A stretch of 64,000 nt of DNA from Gordius sp. MW1 (GCA_964036665.1 OZ038529.1:7052501-7116500); one strand, 5' to 3'; counted from the first letter of the stretch, positions 11,530 to 53,755 are shown. Program-made: numbers and translations. Notes: generated by a model from the sequence alone, not told the origin.

Positions 11530-12046
11530 TGTAATAACCAAAAAACATGATTATATCAATTTGGATTAATTATGATAAAAGTTTATTATGATTTATGTTT
11601 ATTAACTCTTGTATATATTTTCTTACCTTAACTTTTATTTATTATTATGTGATAAAAAGAATTTATTCTCCCATTCTCCTAGAATCGCGCGAATATATAA
11701 TAATTATGGATAATTTTAGAAACGAGAAAAAACTACATCATATGTTATGTTGTGAACAAAAGATAATAATTGACCAATGAAAACGCGCGTATGGATATCT
11801 ACATCTACACGTGATGTATATCTACGCGTCTATATATAGATCGGAGTTAAAATGCGTAAGAGCAATGGGGAGGGGGAGAGGGACTACGCGTGTACAGACT
11901 TTACTAAATATGCAAACTAAGATGAGGGGGGGGGTTTGTGTGAGTGTGCCATGATACAACATTCTCCACAAAGAGCATACATTTCCCGTACTCTCTTGCA
12001 AGCGCAGCTGTGCTTTCTACTCATAATGTAGTCAGCGACTACAACA
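11530..12046 (-). repeat. LTR of the nested non-coding element (left copy)
   Basis: 517 bp, repeated at 13471-13987. In minus orientation it starts TGTTGTAGTCGCTGACTAC, a small hairpin, and ends GGTTATTACA. It carries a TATATATAGA stretch near 11830 that could serve as a promoter element. Confidence 0.88.
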
Positions 12047-13470
12047 CCATACCCTTCACGATAACCTCCACCGACCTGATCGTTAACTTCTAAGCCCTGT
12101 CGTCGAATTTGAGTTGTTGACCTCGATTTGTATTGAACATTACCAGGCTCGTTTTCCTGTTCGGTCTTGATTGGTCTTCTCGATTTAATTTCGTCGTTGA
12201 CCGTAAAAATTGAAACGCAAACGCACCATACCCTTCAAGCTTGCTAGGGGGAGAGCGTTTTGGCCAGAGCATCTGAGCGTCGTTGGGTTCGGGATAGGAT
12301 ACTTCACCCCAATTGTTTCTTTGATTTTCCCCCATACGAGCAAGACAGAAACATCTTGGTCACTCTAAGTCGTCTAGGCCGCTTCTCCCTAAGAGCTGCT
12401 AGCCTCTCGACCAAAGCGTACGATATTTCCATTAAATTATAGGTGACGTCGCTATACCACATATCAGCTATCGGCGCCGACATAGGCACCAGCGACATCA
12501 CTAAGTGTAAAAAAATTTGTCATCAAGCGTATCTCGCATAAATGCAACTCCGCCTACCATAATCACCTAGGAGCTATGAACTCCATAACGGTAACCTTGG
12601 ACCTGACAACGATGGTATTAACTTCCCTTCGCACATGCGAGGTAATTAACTCCAACAAATTAATCAATCATGCGCACGGGCAATTTGCCCACCCAGAAAA
12701 CTCGACCTCATCAAACCTAATATAAAGGTGATAGGGCATAAAGCCAAAAAAACAGGTCATAACAGGCAATAAGCCTCCGAATTAATTAAACACGTCGGTA
12801 GACGTCGCACCCGTAGGCGCCACACCCGAAAGTGTACCGACGATTTACGTCGAAAAACTAATTAATTCGCTTCTGGGTATACGCGCGCTCATGCATCGAA
12901 ACCTCGTTCTACACGTTAAATACCACCGCGTCATCTTGTCCACCAGCAGGTACCGACAGAATTTTCCAGAACTGCAATAGCGTTCTACAGCACCGGAATT
13001 ACATACTCTCGGCGCTCTATTTCGCACTGTCAGATACCAGCTGATCAATTAAGGACAATGACGGATAGCGATTGACGGTCACATGCGCGTCAATCATATT
13101 TAAAAAATATTAAATAAATTCCATGCGAAAAAAGCAAAAGCGAAAAAATTTGAAGGAATAAAACATGCATTATAAAAAATGATTACCTTCGCGCGATTCT
13201 ATTGGGACTTAAGCACTAATTTATAAAGTTTCAAAATACTGCCATACTCATCGTATTTAAAAATTAAAAATATTGCCACACCCTTCTTAATACCCAAAAA
13301 TGAATGTTAAAATAGCAATCTAAATCGTTGCATTCTTTATATTTTAATCCTAATATTTCTGGATTAACATTACACCAACCAAAAATAAAATAAATAAACA
13401 CAATAAACATTATCTTTTCATGTTTAAAGCTTAATAAATTAAAATGTATCCATTTTTATTCTGACACCAC

Positions 13471-13987
13471 TGTAATAACCAAAAAACATGATTATATCAA
13501 TTTGGATTAATTATGATAAAAGTTTATTATGATTTATGTTTATTAACTCTTGTATATATTTTCTTACCTTAACTTTTATTTATTATTATGTGATAAAAAG
13601 AATTTATTCTCCCATTCTCCTAGAATCGCGCGAATATATAATAATTATGGATAATTTTAGAAACGAGAAAAAACTACATCATATGTTATGTTGTGAACAA
13701 AAGATAATAATTGACCAATGAAAACGCGCGTATGGATATCTACATCTACACGTGATGTATATCTACGCGTCTATATATAGATCGGAGTTAAAATGCGTAA
13801 GAGCAATGGGGAGGGGGAGAGGGACTACGCGTGTACAGACTTTACTAAATATGCAAACTAAGATGAGGGGGGGGGTTTGTGTGAGTGTGCCATGATACAA
13901 CATTCTCCACAAAGAGCATACATTTCCCGTACTCTCTTGCAAGCGCAGCTGTGCTTTCTACTCATAATGTAGTCAGCGACTACAACA
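13471..13987 (-). repeat. LTR of the nested non-coding element (right copy)
   Basis: Second copy of the 517-bp LTR, with the same length and the same sequence by eye as 11530-12046, including a run of nine G. Equality of two long terminal repeats points to recent insertion, since they are copied from one template at integration. Confidence 0.88.
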
Positions 13988-13992
13988 GTAAG

Positions 13993-14401
13993 TTACATCC
14001 TAAGACAAATATGTCCTTTAATACATCGTCTAGATTATTTTCAAATTTACAGTTTTTCAAAAGAAATTTCAACCAAATACTAAAGTTAATAATACTTTCC
14101 TATGATGATAAATAAAAAACTTATTGGCGAATATACTCCTAAGGGCTTTAATTATCTCATCGTAATTAGTTTCGTCTACTAATTTTGGATATAAAAAGTC
14201 TCTTATTTTGGTTAGATTGTTAATACCTACGTAAGTGAGTAACAAAGTTTTTCGCCTTTCTCCCGTGATGTCTTTCAACTTGAATAAGAGCTCGATATTA
14301 AATAAATAGTCATCAATCAAATTACTTGTATCATACAGAATTGAATCCTTCAATTCCTTTGAGTGATCGCAAGAAAAATTCGTCTCCGGTTTGATGTCCA
14401 T
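13993..14401 (-). pseudogene. gag fragment of the Gypsy-type element, N-terminal part
   Basis: A 110-codon frame starts at Met 14401 and has the character of a capsid region (DYLFNIELLFKL, RKTLLLTYVG). It then runs into frame changes near 14070. Similar coding potential continues in another frame down to the insertion point of the nested LTR element at 13988-13992. The assignment as gag rests on position between the 5' LTR and a zinc-knuckle region, plus overall style, not on a specific motif. Confidence 0.55.
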
Positions 14402-14506
14402 CTGAAAATAATATGGATAATAAATTATTTAAGTTGAATGAGGTAGGGAGTGTCTTCTAAACGAGGTTGAGTTAAAGATCCAAGGGTTCTAAGGCCTCGT
14501 CGCCAT

Positions 14507-14690
14507 TATAAAGTATCTGGTTTATTAGGTAACATACAAGAAACAAAACAAAAGGTGACTGATGGTAATTACAATAACACGTTTAAATAGACATTCAAGT
14601 TACAACCAATTAACAATCAATTAACATTACATTTCAATTCGAACGCTCAAGGTCATGCCAATTAGGTAGATAGTATTTGCATACATTACA
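14507..14690 (-). repeat. 5' LTR of the Gypsy-type element
   Basis: Partner of the LTR at 9078-9261 and of the same length. It is followed on the element's strand by a candidate primer-binding site (TGGCGACGAGG at about 14495-14505) and flanked outside by CGGTA. Confidence 0.88.
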
Positions 14691-14695
14691 CGGTA

Positions 14696-15343
14696 TACAT
14701 GGAATGAACGGTACAAGCAGCCCATCGCTGGATGACCCTCTAAAGTATCCAAAAGTAGACAGGTTTACATACCTCGGCTCGATGCTACATCAAGAGGGAG
14801 ATTGCGCAACGGAGGTCATGCCCGCATCCAAAAAGGATGGCTTAAATGGCGAAGTATATCCGGTGTAATGTGCGACAAGAAAATGGCAATATGGTTGAAG
14901 AGCGAAGCTTACAAATCCATCGTAAGACCGGTGTTACCCTATGGAAGTGAAACATGGGCATTAAACACCACGGAAGGAAAGCAATTACAAGCCACAGAGA
15001 TAAGAATGATACGTTGGAGCTTGGGGTAAACTAAGCTCGACCTGATGACGAATGACTTTCTCATGACAAAAATGGGTTTTTAACCTATGGCGGACATGAT
15101 TAACGAAAATCGGCTAAGGTGGTATGAGCATATACTAAGAAGAGACACGAATGACGTAAATCGAAAAGTACTAGACATGGTGGTACCGGGCAAGAGAGGA
15201 AGAGGACGACCCCGTGTCACGTGGAAAGGGCAAGTCGATAAAGTAATGAAAACAAAAGAGATTAGTCAAGATATGGCACTCACCCGGTCAAGATGGAAGA
15301 AACTCATCAAAACAAAACCCACGACTGTGGGACCAAATAACTG
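14696..15343 (+). pseudogene. LINE ORF, 3' part: reverse transcriptase thumb and C-terminal domain
   Basis: This is the continuation of the LINE frame on the far side of the nested LTR element. It reads through SIVRPVLPYGSETWALN (about 14910-14960), ATEIRMIRWSLG, a WYEHILRRD segment, and a basic KRGRGRPRVTWK segment before a stop at 15341-15343. Those are the usual C-terminal landmarks of RTE-type polyproteins. Two internal stops and frame changes are present. The CGGTA that ends the interrupted 5' part is repeated at 14691-14695, so the break is a clean insertion rather than a deletion. Confidence 0.85.
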
Positions 15344-15374
15344 ATAAAGAAGAAGAAGAAGTTAATTATAAATT

Positions 15375-16580
15375 AAAAACAAACATATTTATTGGCAACA
15401 TTAGTAAAATAATCTAACAAGCGTCTAATTTTATCTAACAAGTGTAAAATTTTTTAAATATATTTACATAAAGTAACACTTTATTGAAAACTACCATTTA
15501 AAAATTAGCTATCTTAAGCTAAGATTACTTAGAAAACATTTATACAATTTTTAAAACTTGCAATAAATGTATATATTTCCACAAATACACGCATTATACT
15601 TTAATTATTGCTATTATGAATCCTCATCTTACATTTTTATATTGAATAAAAGGTCTACATCCTATATTCTTACCGTTAATTCCCCTAAATTCCTGTATAT
15701 TACCCAAGTTTCGCATTTTTTCCCGAATATATTCCTTAACCAAAATTTCAGGGAAAAAATCCATCTCTAGTGAAGGCCGTTGTTATACTGAAGGGTTTTA
15801 TGATAAATGAGGTTTAAAGTGCGAAATTTTTTAATGTTTTTGAGACTTTATTCCAACGCCATTTTAAATTTATTTTTAATAACGATTATATAATCATATA
15901 AACCATTTTACAATGTTTTCTTCACGTTTGCACTTCTACACTATGTCCCGCACATTAGTGGTGGATAAAAACAGTGTTAAAGCTTTTGAAAGAGTCCCTT
16001 AGTTTGTATGTCATTAATTCCTAAAAAGCAAAAAAAACTCGGGCAAAATTTTAAAATTATAAAAATTTTGACAATAAACATATACATTATAAAATAATAT
16101 TAGAATGAACGATTTTTAGAAGTTATTTATAATTATTTTAGATCTTTTTGATAATAATAAGCGTTTAATTTACATAATTGGTCAAAAAATTCAAGTAAAC
16201 CATTTTTAAGGATTATTTTATTAAATAATCTAGTTGATTTCAATAAAAAAAAGTATTCTAAAAGTATTAAAAAATTTTTAAAAAAATATTTAAAATCCAA
16301 CTCTGTAATTTTGAAATTTTGGGCAAAATTTGATTGCCTTTTTTAGGCTTGTTGCTCTTCAAAAAATTTAACAAAGAATCGACAAATTTTGGGGAAAAAC
16401 CACCAAACTTGAATATATGTCCACCGGTTGGAAGCAAATGTGGCAAAAGAATGGTTTAGAGTCAGGTATTTTCAGTCAAAGGGCAATGGAGTATGAATGT
16501 TCTATAATTTCATAAATTGTATGTTATGTTTAATTATATTATTTAGAATGGAGAATAGGCAATGCTTCTAAAAGATTGTT
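15375..16580. other. AT-rich intergenic DNA, nothing recognised
   Basis: Starts after the right target duplication of the LINE. No exon, RNA gene or repeat family member was recognised. A 67-codon open frame near 15567 is not supported. Confidence 0.5.
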
Positions 16581-16588
16581 ATGCCAAT

Positions 16589-16800
16589 TGAGACAATCTT
16601 CACAAGAATAAATTAAAAACGAAAATAAAAACCAGGGCCTTCGGCCCTGGTGGGAAGAGACGGCGGGGAAGGGAAGGGGGAATGAAACTCATCTATACTC
16701 CGTATAAACGTAGCATATTTGCTATGCAATTTATGGGCGAGAAAGGTGGGAAGGGGCGAGAATGCCTATAGGCGGGTATAAAATGCAAAATGATTAGTTA
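16589..16800 (+). repeat. Repeat with CCAGGGCC hairpin and ATTTGCTATGCAATTTATGGGC signature
   Basis: A hairpin CCAGGGCCTTCGGCCCTGG (about 16613-16631) is followed by a purine-rich GGGAAGGG tract, then TTGCTATGCAATTTATGGGC (about 16716-16735) and GGGGCGAGAATGCCTATA. The same block occurs inverted at about 24160-24330 and again at 51665-51815, so it is a dispersed repeat. It has no coding frame. I cannot assign it to a named class. Confidence 0.65.
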
Positions 16801-17837
16801 ATTATTTATACAAAAATTTAAAAAGTTAACTGTAAAACCTGCTATAAAACATTTATTAATACTTTATTTATCGAGGAATAGGTTTTTTTTTCATTGATTT
16901 TTATTTATCAACTTCTAAATTAATCAAATGACGAAAGGAACGCAAATAGAGGGTATGACCTGGGAAAAGCTAGTAGATCCCTCCAAAACCCACAAATTTC
17001 ATGATTTTTTGAATTAATATTGAGACCCATTCCGAACCCCTGCCAGAAATTTTTAAGAATTAATTTACAATTCATAGTTTTATTCTTTTTAGCAAGACCT
17101 AATTAAACCCATTTCTTATAATAACCAATTAATTTATAAACTCGGATAATACAGTCTAACAAAAATATTTTAAAATTTAACTAAAAAACCTATATTCCCT
17201 GATTTTCCTGTTCTTTTTAAAGGATTATTTGATCCCATGTTTATTTTTAGCTTAGAAAACAAAAAAATTTATCAATCTATAGTTGATTTTCCTGGCATTT
17301 TGAATTTTTGATACGACAATTGTGTTAGCAAACATTAGAAGTGATGAAAAGCTTAATTGTTTCAAAGTCATCGCCTTAAAATTTCAAAACACACTACGTT
17401 ATTTATATAACGTTGAAATATCATTTGATTAATATTAGGCTTAAATTTTTTATTATATGTATAATATTAAAATAATGGAAGAAAATGCATACAACATATA
17501 AAACAAAAGCGTCAAAAATGAAAAAATTAAGTCGTCGACATGGTGTCCCAAAAGTGGCTCCAAGCAAGATGCGCGTGGTTGTATTTAGCAAAATGAACGA
17601 TAAATCTATGCTTTATAAAACAAGGTACACATTGTTTCGACGGCGGAAAGCATCTTCCTAACTCCTAAAAAATTTAAAGCTTGTATATAAAAGTGGCAAA
17701 ATAAAGCGCGACAAAAGAAAAAAAAATGCTAGAGCCCGATGAAGGTGTGTTCCAACCCTGGGCAACAAAAAAAGGTAATATTTATGTTAGCTAGAGTCAA
17801 TAAGTCAATACATGTAAAGTCTGACTTGGGTATAAGC
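16801..17837. other. Intergenic DNA, nothing recognised
   Basis: AT-rich, without recognisable exons or repeats. Confidence 0.45.
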
Positions 17838-18019
17838 ATAGGCGTAGTCAGCATTGGAATTAGAGGGGGGCAATAATATTTTAATGAGGGGCAAAATGAT
17901 CATTTTCTAAAATTTTAGCAATAATTTTAATAAATTTCAACAAATTTTTGGATTTAAAGGAGGGCAGCCGCCCTTCCTTGACCCCCCCCCCTTCCTCCCC
18001 CCCCCCGGGTACGCCTATG
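17838..18019. mobile_element. CATGGGCGTAGCC-family MITE, copy 1
   Basis: The left end CATAGGCGTAGTCAG is mirrored by GGTACGCCTATG. Long G and C homopolymer tracts lie inside the ends (GAGGGGGGCAAT left, a C-rich run right). At least seven further copies share this plan. The best-preserved copy (60357-60516) has an 8-bp target duplication, so the family is probably hAT-derived. Confidence 0.7.
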
Positions 18020-18609
18020 GGTACTAGTCCCTTGCTTCAGCTAACAAGAGGGCGCATATGTCCCTTAAAATAATAGTTAATATGTGAAATTTTTAATTTT
18101 GATAATTTTTATATCTAATTATGACTTCGGTCTCTAGCTATGACTATGTTTTTATGGATGATAGATTGTGACAGGTTGCGACCATAGTTATTCCTAAAAA
18201 ACCTCTTCAAGGTAAAAACCTAAAATGACTTTGGAATTTTTATTATCCTGGTTACTAGCCGAAGCAAGGATTTAACATAAAAAAAACAAAAGGTATAGGA
18301 ATAAATTTGAGAGAAGATAAATTATGATTTTTAAATGGTTCTTAATCAAAGGTTTGTCAATTTGAAAAAAATATTAATAGACGAGGCGTGACAGCTGACT
18401 CCACTATTAATTAAAATGATTTTAAAAACATTGAGTTATCTTCAATCTCATTATAAACACACCTTTACTACTAGAATAAATTTATCATTAATTTCAATGT
18501 TTCAATAGTTATCTCGCTCGCCTTTTTGAGACTGTTTTTGTATGCAAAGGTGTAGCCAATTGACAAAAATCATATGGAAACATATGATATGATTTAAGAA
18601 AAAACAAAT
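18020..18609 (+). promoter_or_regulatory. Upstream region of PI4KA
   Basis: This is the 590 bp before the inferred PI4KA start codon. It contains a CCAAT at about 18556-18560. A perfect inverted repeat, ATCATATG-GAAA-CATATGAT (18569-18588), ends 21 bp before the ATG and contains CATATG twice. No TATA element stands out from the AT-rich background. The regulatory role is inferred only from position. Confidence 0.3.
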
Positions 18610-50650
<32,041 letters not shown>

Positions 50651-51150
50651 TAACCTTAACACATCACAAATACAAATGTTACAATGCTTGTAGATTAAGA
50701 TTATAGTTTACTTTATAAAACTAATGGCTTGGTCTCATTATATATATGTAGCTTTAATTTTAAACATGAACGGTGCTTTTTGTTTATATAGATGTCGTTT
50801 GGCTCGTATTTGTTAATTATTATACGTGTGCTTTTTATAATTATTTAATAATTTATTCTTAACAAGATTTCTTTTTCCGAATAATTATTTAATTTTTACT
50901 AGAATGCGTAAAAAAAGAAGTATAAATTTATAAAATAGTTTAGCGCTCGCGCGTGTTCCGCCATTTAAGTGAGTTTGCATTCTTTAGCATTAACATCCTA
51001 GAATGCTTTCAAACTTTTCTCTAACTAATATAATTTAAAACGTTAAGCTTCTTTACAAGCACAAACTTAAGCCCAACATCTGGTTGATTGAATAGAGTTG
51101 CTATTAACTTGTCTCTAGCCAAAACATTGATTTTCAACAAGCTATGCGAC
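50651..51150. other. PI4KA 3' flank
   Basis: AT-rich downstream region. I see no canonical AATAAA within the first 600 bp; the nearest is at about 51290. The 3' end of the transcript is therefore undetermined. Confidence 0.4.
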
Positions 51151-51167
51151 GACCATACCTTTTTTAC

Positions 51168-51295
51168 TTCACCCAACCCTGCCCGATCGGGTTTTGGGTC
51201 GGGCTCGAGCAGAATTTTAAAAAATACTCGGGCTCGGGTTGGACCTGATAAGGCGGCCCGACCCGAGACCCGATCCTGGCCCGAATTTAAATAAA
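51168..51295. repeat. GC-rich CCCGA/TCGGG tract
   Basis: Arms rich in CCCGA and TCGGG face each other (CCCGATCGGGTTTTGGGTCG left, GCCCGACCCGAGACCCGATC right). This looks like the subterminal repeats of hAT-like elements, but I could not define its ends. Confidence 0.45.
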
Positions 51296-51451
51296 GCAAA
51301 GTAATCTTTTATAAAATATTTATCTAAACTCAACTCGATATTAAATAATTATCTTCGTACACCATACATAATATAGCTTCTAAACTTCAACTTTTTCTTC
51401 CTGCTTATTTTAATATTCTGACATAAATTGCGAATCTTCCTCTAGTAGTTT

Positions 51452-51664
51452 GGGGGCTCTGCCCCCAAACCCCCGATGGGGGCTACGCCCCCAAACCCCC
51501 TGCTAGGGGCTCCGCCCCCAGTCCCCCCTTGGGGGCTCTGCCCCCAAACCCCCTGCTGGGGGCTCCGCCCCCAGTCCCCCGTTGGGGGCTCTGCCCTTAA
51601 ACCCCCGTTGTGGGCTACGCCCCCAAACCCCCATCTCCTGGGGCCTCCGCCCCCAGACCTCCGG
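51452..51664. repeat. Array of GGGGGCTCCGCCCCC hairpin units
   Basis: About eight units of 24-30 bp. Each has a GGGGGC-TNNGCCCCC hairpin followed by AAACCCCC or AGTCCCCC; the loop varies (CTCT, CTAC, CTCC). Every unit can fold on its own or pair with the C-rich spacer. Open frames through it are repeats of Pro/Gly and are not genes. A single unit is found again at 59217-59246. Confidence 0.85.
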
Positions 51665-51815
51665 AGAAGGGGGAGAAGGGAAGGGGGGGGAAGGGAAGAG
51701 GGGGGAAGGGAAGAGGGGACGACTCATCTATTCTACGTATAAATGTAGCATATTTGCTATGCAATTTATGGGCGAGAAAGGTGTGAAGGGGCGAGAATGC
51801 CTATAGGGGGTGGGC
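51665..51815 (+). repeat. Signature repeat, third copy
   Basis: GGGAAGGG-type purine tracts, then GACGACTCATCTATTCTACG, TTGCTATGCAATTTATGGGC and GGGGCGAGAATGCCTATAGG. It matches the modules at 16660-16790 and, inverted, at 24160-24330. It is directly joined to the hairpin array, suggesting they form one element. Confidence 0.7.
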
Positions 51816-52417
51816 TAATTGCAAGGGTTTCCCCCTTGACTACTCCCATGCTAGTTACACAACATAAAACTCCACTTTTTTGTAAAAAAAAATAAAATTC
51901 ATTTAAATTTAAAATCTCAATTTTACTTGCCGTTTTATAACGTATGTTTTGCATGTGATAAATTTGAAGAAGAAAAAGATAGTATTTTTTAATTTGGCAG
52001 AAGCTGGCTATGTAACAAGGGATTGTTTTGTAAAATGAAATGTGAACATTAAAATAATCAAATGTACTTTAAAAATTGTATTATTAATTCAAAAATCCAT
52101 ATTGTCGTAAAGAATGTTTCCAGTTATAACAACAATTATCCTCGTCTAGGTTGAGCTTTCTTTAGTGTATTACTAATTTTAAATTAATTTATTTGTTAAA
52201 ATATAAAAGGCAAGGAGGGGGTTATAAAAATAACCAGGCCAATTGATGAACCTTAAATTAAATTCTGGCTACTACTATTAATATAAAACTATTGGTATTC
52301 TCTTCCATATATAAATCTTTTCAATATCCATGTAAATATGATGACGTATAATGCATGTTTAATGTTATTACTACATACTAAACTCGGCATAAATAAAGGC
52401 AACAAATTATTTTGCAT
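51816..52417. other. Intergenic DNA, nothing recognised
   Basis: AT-rich without a supportable gene or repeat. Confidence 0.45.
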
Positions 52418-52580
52418 AGTTTTTTATTCAAAGTGCAAAGTTTTTTTTGCCCTTTTTCAAGTTTTTTATTCAATTTGCCAAGTTTTGAATAAAATGTTAA
52501 GTTTTTTATGAAATGTTCAGATTTTTATTAATTTGCTCAGAGATTAAATACACTTGCCAAGTTTTTTTATGCAAAGTGGT
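52418..52580 (-). repeat. Degenerate tandem AAGTTTTTTATTCAA tract
   Basis: About six degenerate units of 25-30 bp containing AAGTTTTTTATTCAA or variants, each ending near TTTGC(C). It lies on the 3' side of the tRNA-like unit at 52601-52683 when read on the minus strand, so it could be the tail of that SINE-like element. Confidence 0.55.
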
Positions 52581-52600
52581 TTTAGTTTTTAAATAAAACA

Positions 52601-52683
52601 GATAGGTGGGGGGATTCGAACCTACGAGGTATTGAGATGTATTGACGCCGATCACAAATACAATCCACTACGCCTCAAGACCT
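52601..52683 (-). repeat. tRNA-derived SINE-like head (pol III A and B boxes)
   Basis: Read on the minus strand there is an A-box-like GAGGCGTAGTGG (about 52666-52677) and, about 45 nt later, an exact B box, GGTTCGAATCC (52612-52622). The spacing is tRNA-like. The acceptor ends do not pair and the T stem has mismatches, so it is not a functional tRNA. It is more likely a tRNA pseudogene or the promoter head of a SINE. Confidence 0.6.
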
Positions 52684-52879
52684 TAAAATATGTCTTGGAT
52701 TATATCACTTATATATAGCTGCCCTTGTTAAAATTTATAAGCTACACTACACATACACAGTATTATATGAATCAATTTCTGATAGGGTTATAATATTTCG
52801 GTCAACTTCATCACATACACACGATGAACTTGATATTAAGGGTTCAAAATTTGACAGAAGCGAAATTAAAAAAAAATGG

Positions 52880-53260
52880 TTTCAATGGGCCTTAAACCAA
52901 AATCTATATTCAAGAATCTTCAAAAATCAGAGCAAGTGCCATCTATAAATCAGTTAAGGAATTACCTAAGTGGTTTAAAAGAAGAAAAATATGGCCCAAC
53001 TTCTATAAGCTTGAGAGAATTATGACAATGATATACCTTATATCGTTTCTTACTAAATATCCTATGAGAACAGTACATTTAAGTTTTTTATATCAACAAA
53101 AAGGTAATATATATTGTGTCATATTAAATAAAATTAATGTAGGCTGCTCTTAAATTCACAATTATCAAAATTGTTGCATGCTAATGCAACATACAAGATC
53201 ACATGGCAAGGCTTTCCACTTTTATTGGAACAATAGATTTAGACAGGCACTTTCACCTTG
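52880..53260 (+). pseudogene. MULE-type transposase fossil
   Basis: A readable stretch at 52898-53020 contains LRNYLSGLKEEKYGPTSISL, typical of the region before the catalytic domain in animal MULE-like transposases. A second block at about 53172-53255 reads LHANATYKITWQGFP and, after a frame change, DLDRHFH. Active relatives have LHADATYK at this point, so the first catalytic Asp is replaced by Asn. The sequence between is frame-shifted and deleted. The enzyme is dead. Family assignment is from motif memory only. Confidence 0.6.
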
Positions 53261-53604
53261 TATCAACGAGAAAGAAGAAGATTATGACTCCTCTAGTCCC
53301 GCCCCGAGGAAGATAGGGGTAGGGGTTTAACCTTGGCATAGCGCCATTGAAAAAAAAATCAATATAAAAGGAATGATTTCCCCCTTTCCACTTTTAATTG
53401 CTATATAATAATAATTCTAATATATTGATTATCTAGTTGTAATTTTCAATTATGTATATTGTCAATGAGAGTCGTGTCCCGCTAAATCTTCAAAAAGTTT
53501 GTGTATTAAAGTTTTTCAAAAAATATAAAAGTTTGCCATTTGTATTTTTAACATTTATTTAATATTTTTAATCAGGAGAAATTTTTATTCCGTACATATT
53601 TTTT

Positions 53605-53755
53605 TAAAGTCGAGACGAGACGAGAATTCTCGTCGAGACGAGATCGAGATTTTTGTAGACCGAGACGAGACAAGATCGAGATTTTCATAATCGCTACCGA
53701 GACGAGACGAGATTTTGTTGTCGAGACCGAGACGAGACGAGATCGAAACACTAGG
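53605..53755. repeat. GAGACGAGAC-rich repeat ending CGAAACACTAG, copy 1
   Basis: Irregular GAGACGAGACGAGA tracts interspersed with GATCGAGATTTT, ending in CGAAACACTAG. A related block at 60792-60905 ends in the same CGAAACACTAG, and a shorter one is at 59385-59450. The shared end marks a real element boundary; the tracts look like subterminal repeats of a hAT-like MITE. Confidence 0.6.

Larger units (their letters stand above)
11530..13987 (-). mobile_element. Non-coding LTR retrotransposon nested in gag
   Basis: Two 517-bp direct repeats (11530-12046 and 13471-13987) start TGTAATAACC and end ACTACAACA when read on the plus strand, so both have TG...CA ends. They appear identical by eye. The target duplication GTAAG is perfect (11525-11529 and 13988-13992). 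The 1,424-bp interior (12047-13470) has no gag or pol frame, only unsupported frames of 60-81 codons. A candidate primer-binding site, TGGTGTCAGAATAAAA, directly inside the right LTR on the minus strand suggests minus orientation. The structure is that of a non-autonomous LARD/TRIM-like element that borrows proteins from another LTR element. Confidence 0.88.
9078..14690 (-). mobile_element. Gypsy-type LTR retrotransposon, internally deleted
   Basis: The element lies on the minus strand with 184-bp LTRs at 14507-14690 (5') and 9078-9261 (3'). It is flanked by a perfect 5-bp duplication, CGGTA, at 9073-9077 and 14691-14695. Read on its own strand, the sequence after the 5' LTR begins TGGCGACGAGGCC, a plausible tRNA primer-binding site. 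A purine-rich AAAATGGGGAGTAA precedes the 3' LTR. The coding order gag, protease, RT, RNase H, integrase is that of the Gypsy/Metaviridae group. Much of RNase H and the integrase core is missing, and a second LTR element (11530-13987) is inserted in gag, so this copy cannot move on its own. Confidence 0.88.
6842..15359 (+). mobile_element. RTE/BovB-like LINE carrying nested LTR elements
   Basis: The insertion is bounded by a perfect 15-bp target duplication, AGTTAATTATAAATT, at 6827-6841 and 15360-15374, with a short GAA-rich 3' tail at about 15345-15359. After removing the 5.6-kb nested LTR insertion the element is about 2.9 kb, a normal length for an RTE-type LINE. It encodes an AP-endonuclease followed by reverse transcriptase. 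The protein family matches the sequences often annotated as craniofacial-development-protein-2-like in animal genomes. Stops and frameshifts make this copy dead. Other fragments of related elements lie at 24625-24825, 56277-56815 and 58960-59205. Confidence 0.88.

Noticed and set aside
12090-13048. Three minus-strand open frames (60-81 codons) inside the nested LTR element
   Set aside because: No gag, protease, RT or integrase motif is visible. The interior is treated as non-coding.
51476-51806. Pro/Gly-rich open frames on both strands
   Set aside because: They are translations of the GGGGGCTCCGCCCCC hairpin array.
52601-52683. Functional tRNA gene on the minus strand
   Set aside because: A and B boxes are good, but the acceptor arms do not pair and the T stem has mismatches. 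Called a SINE-like head instead.
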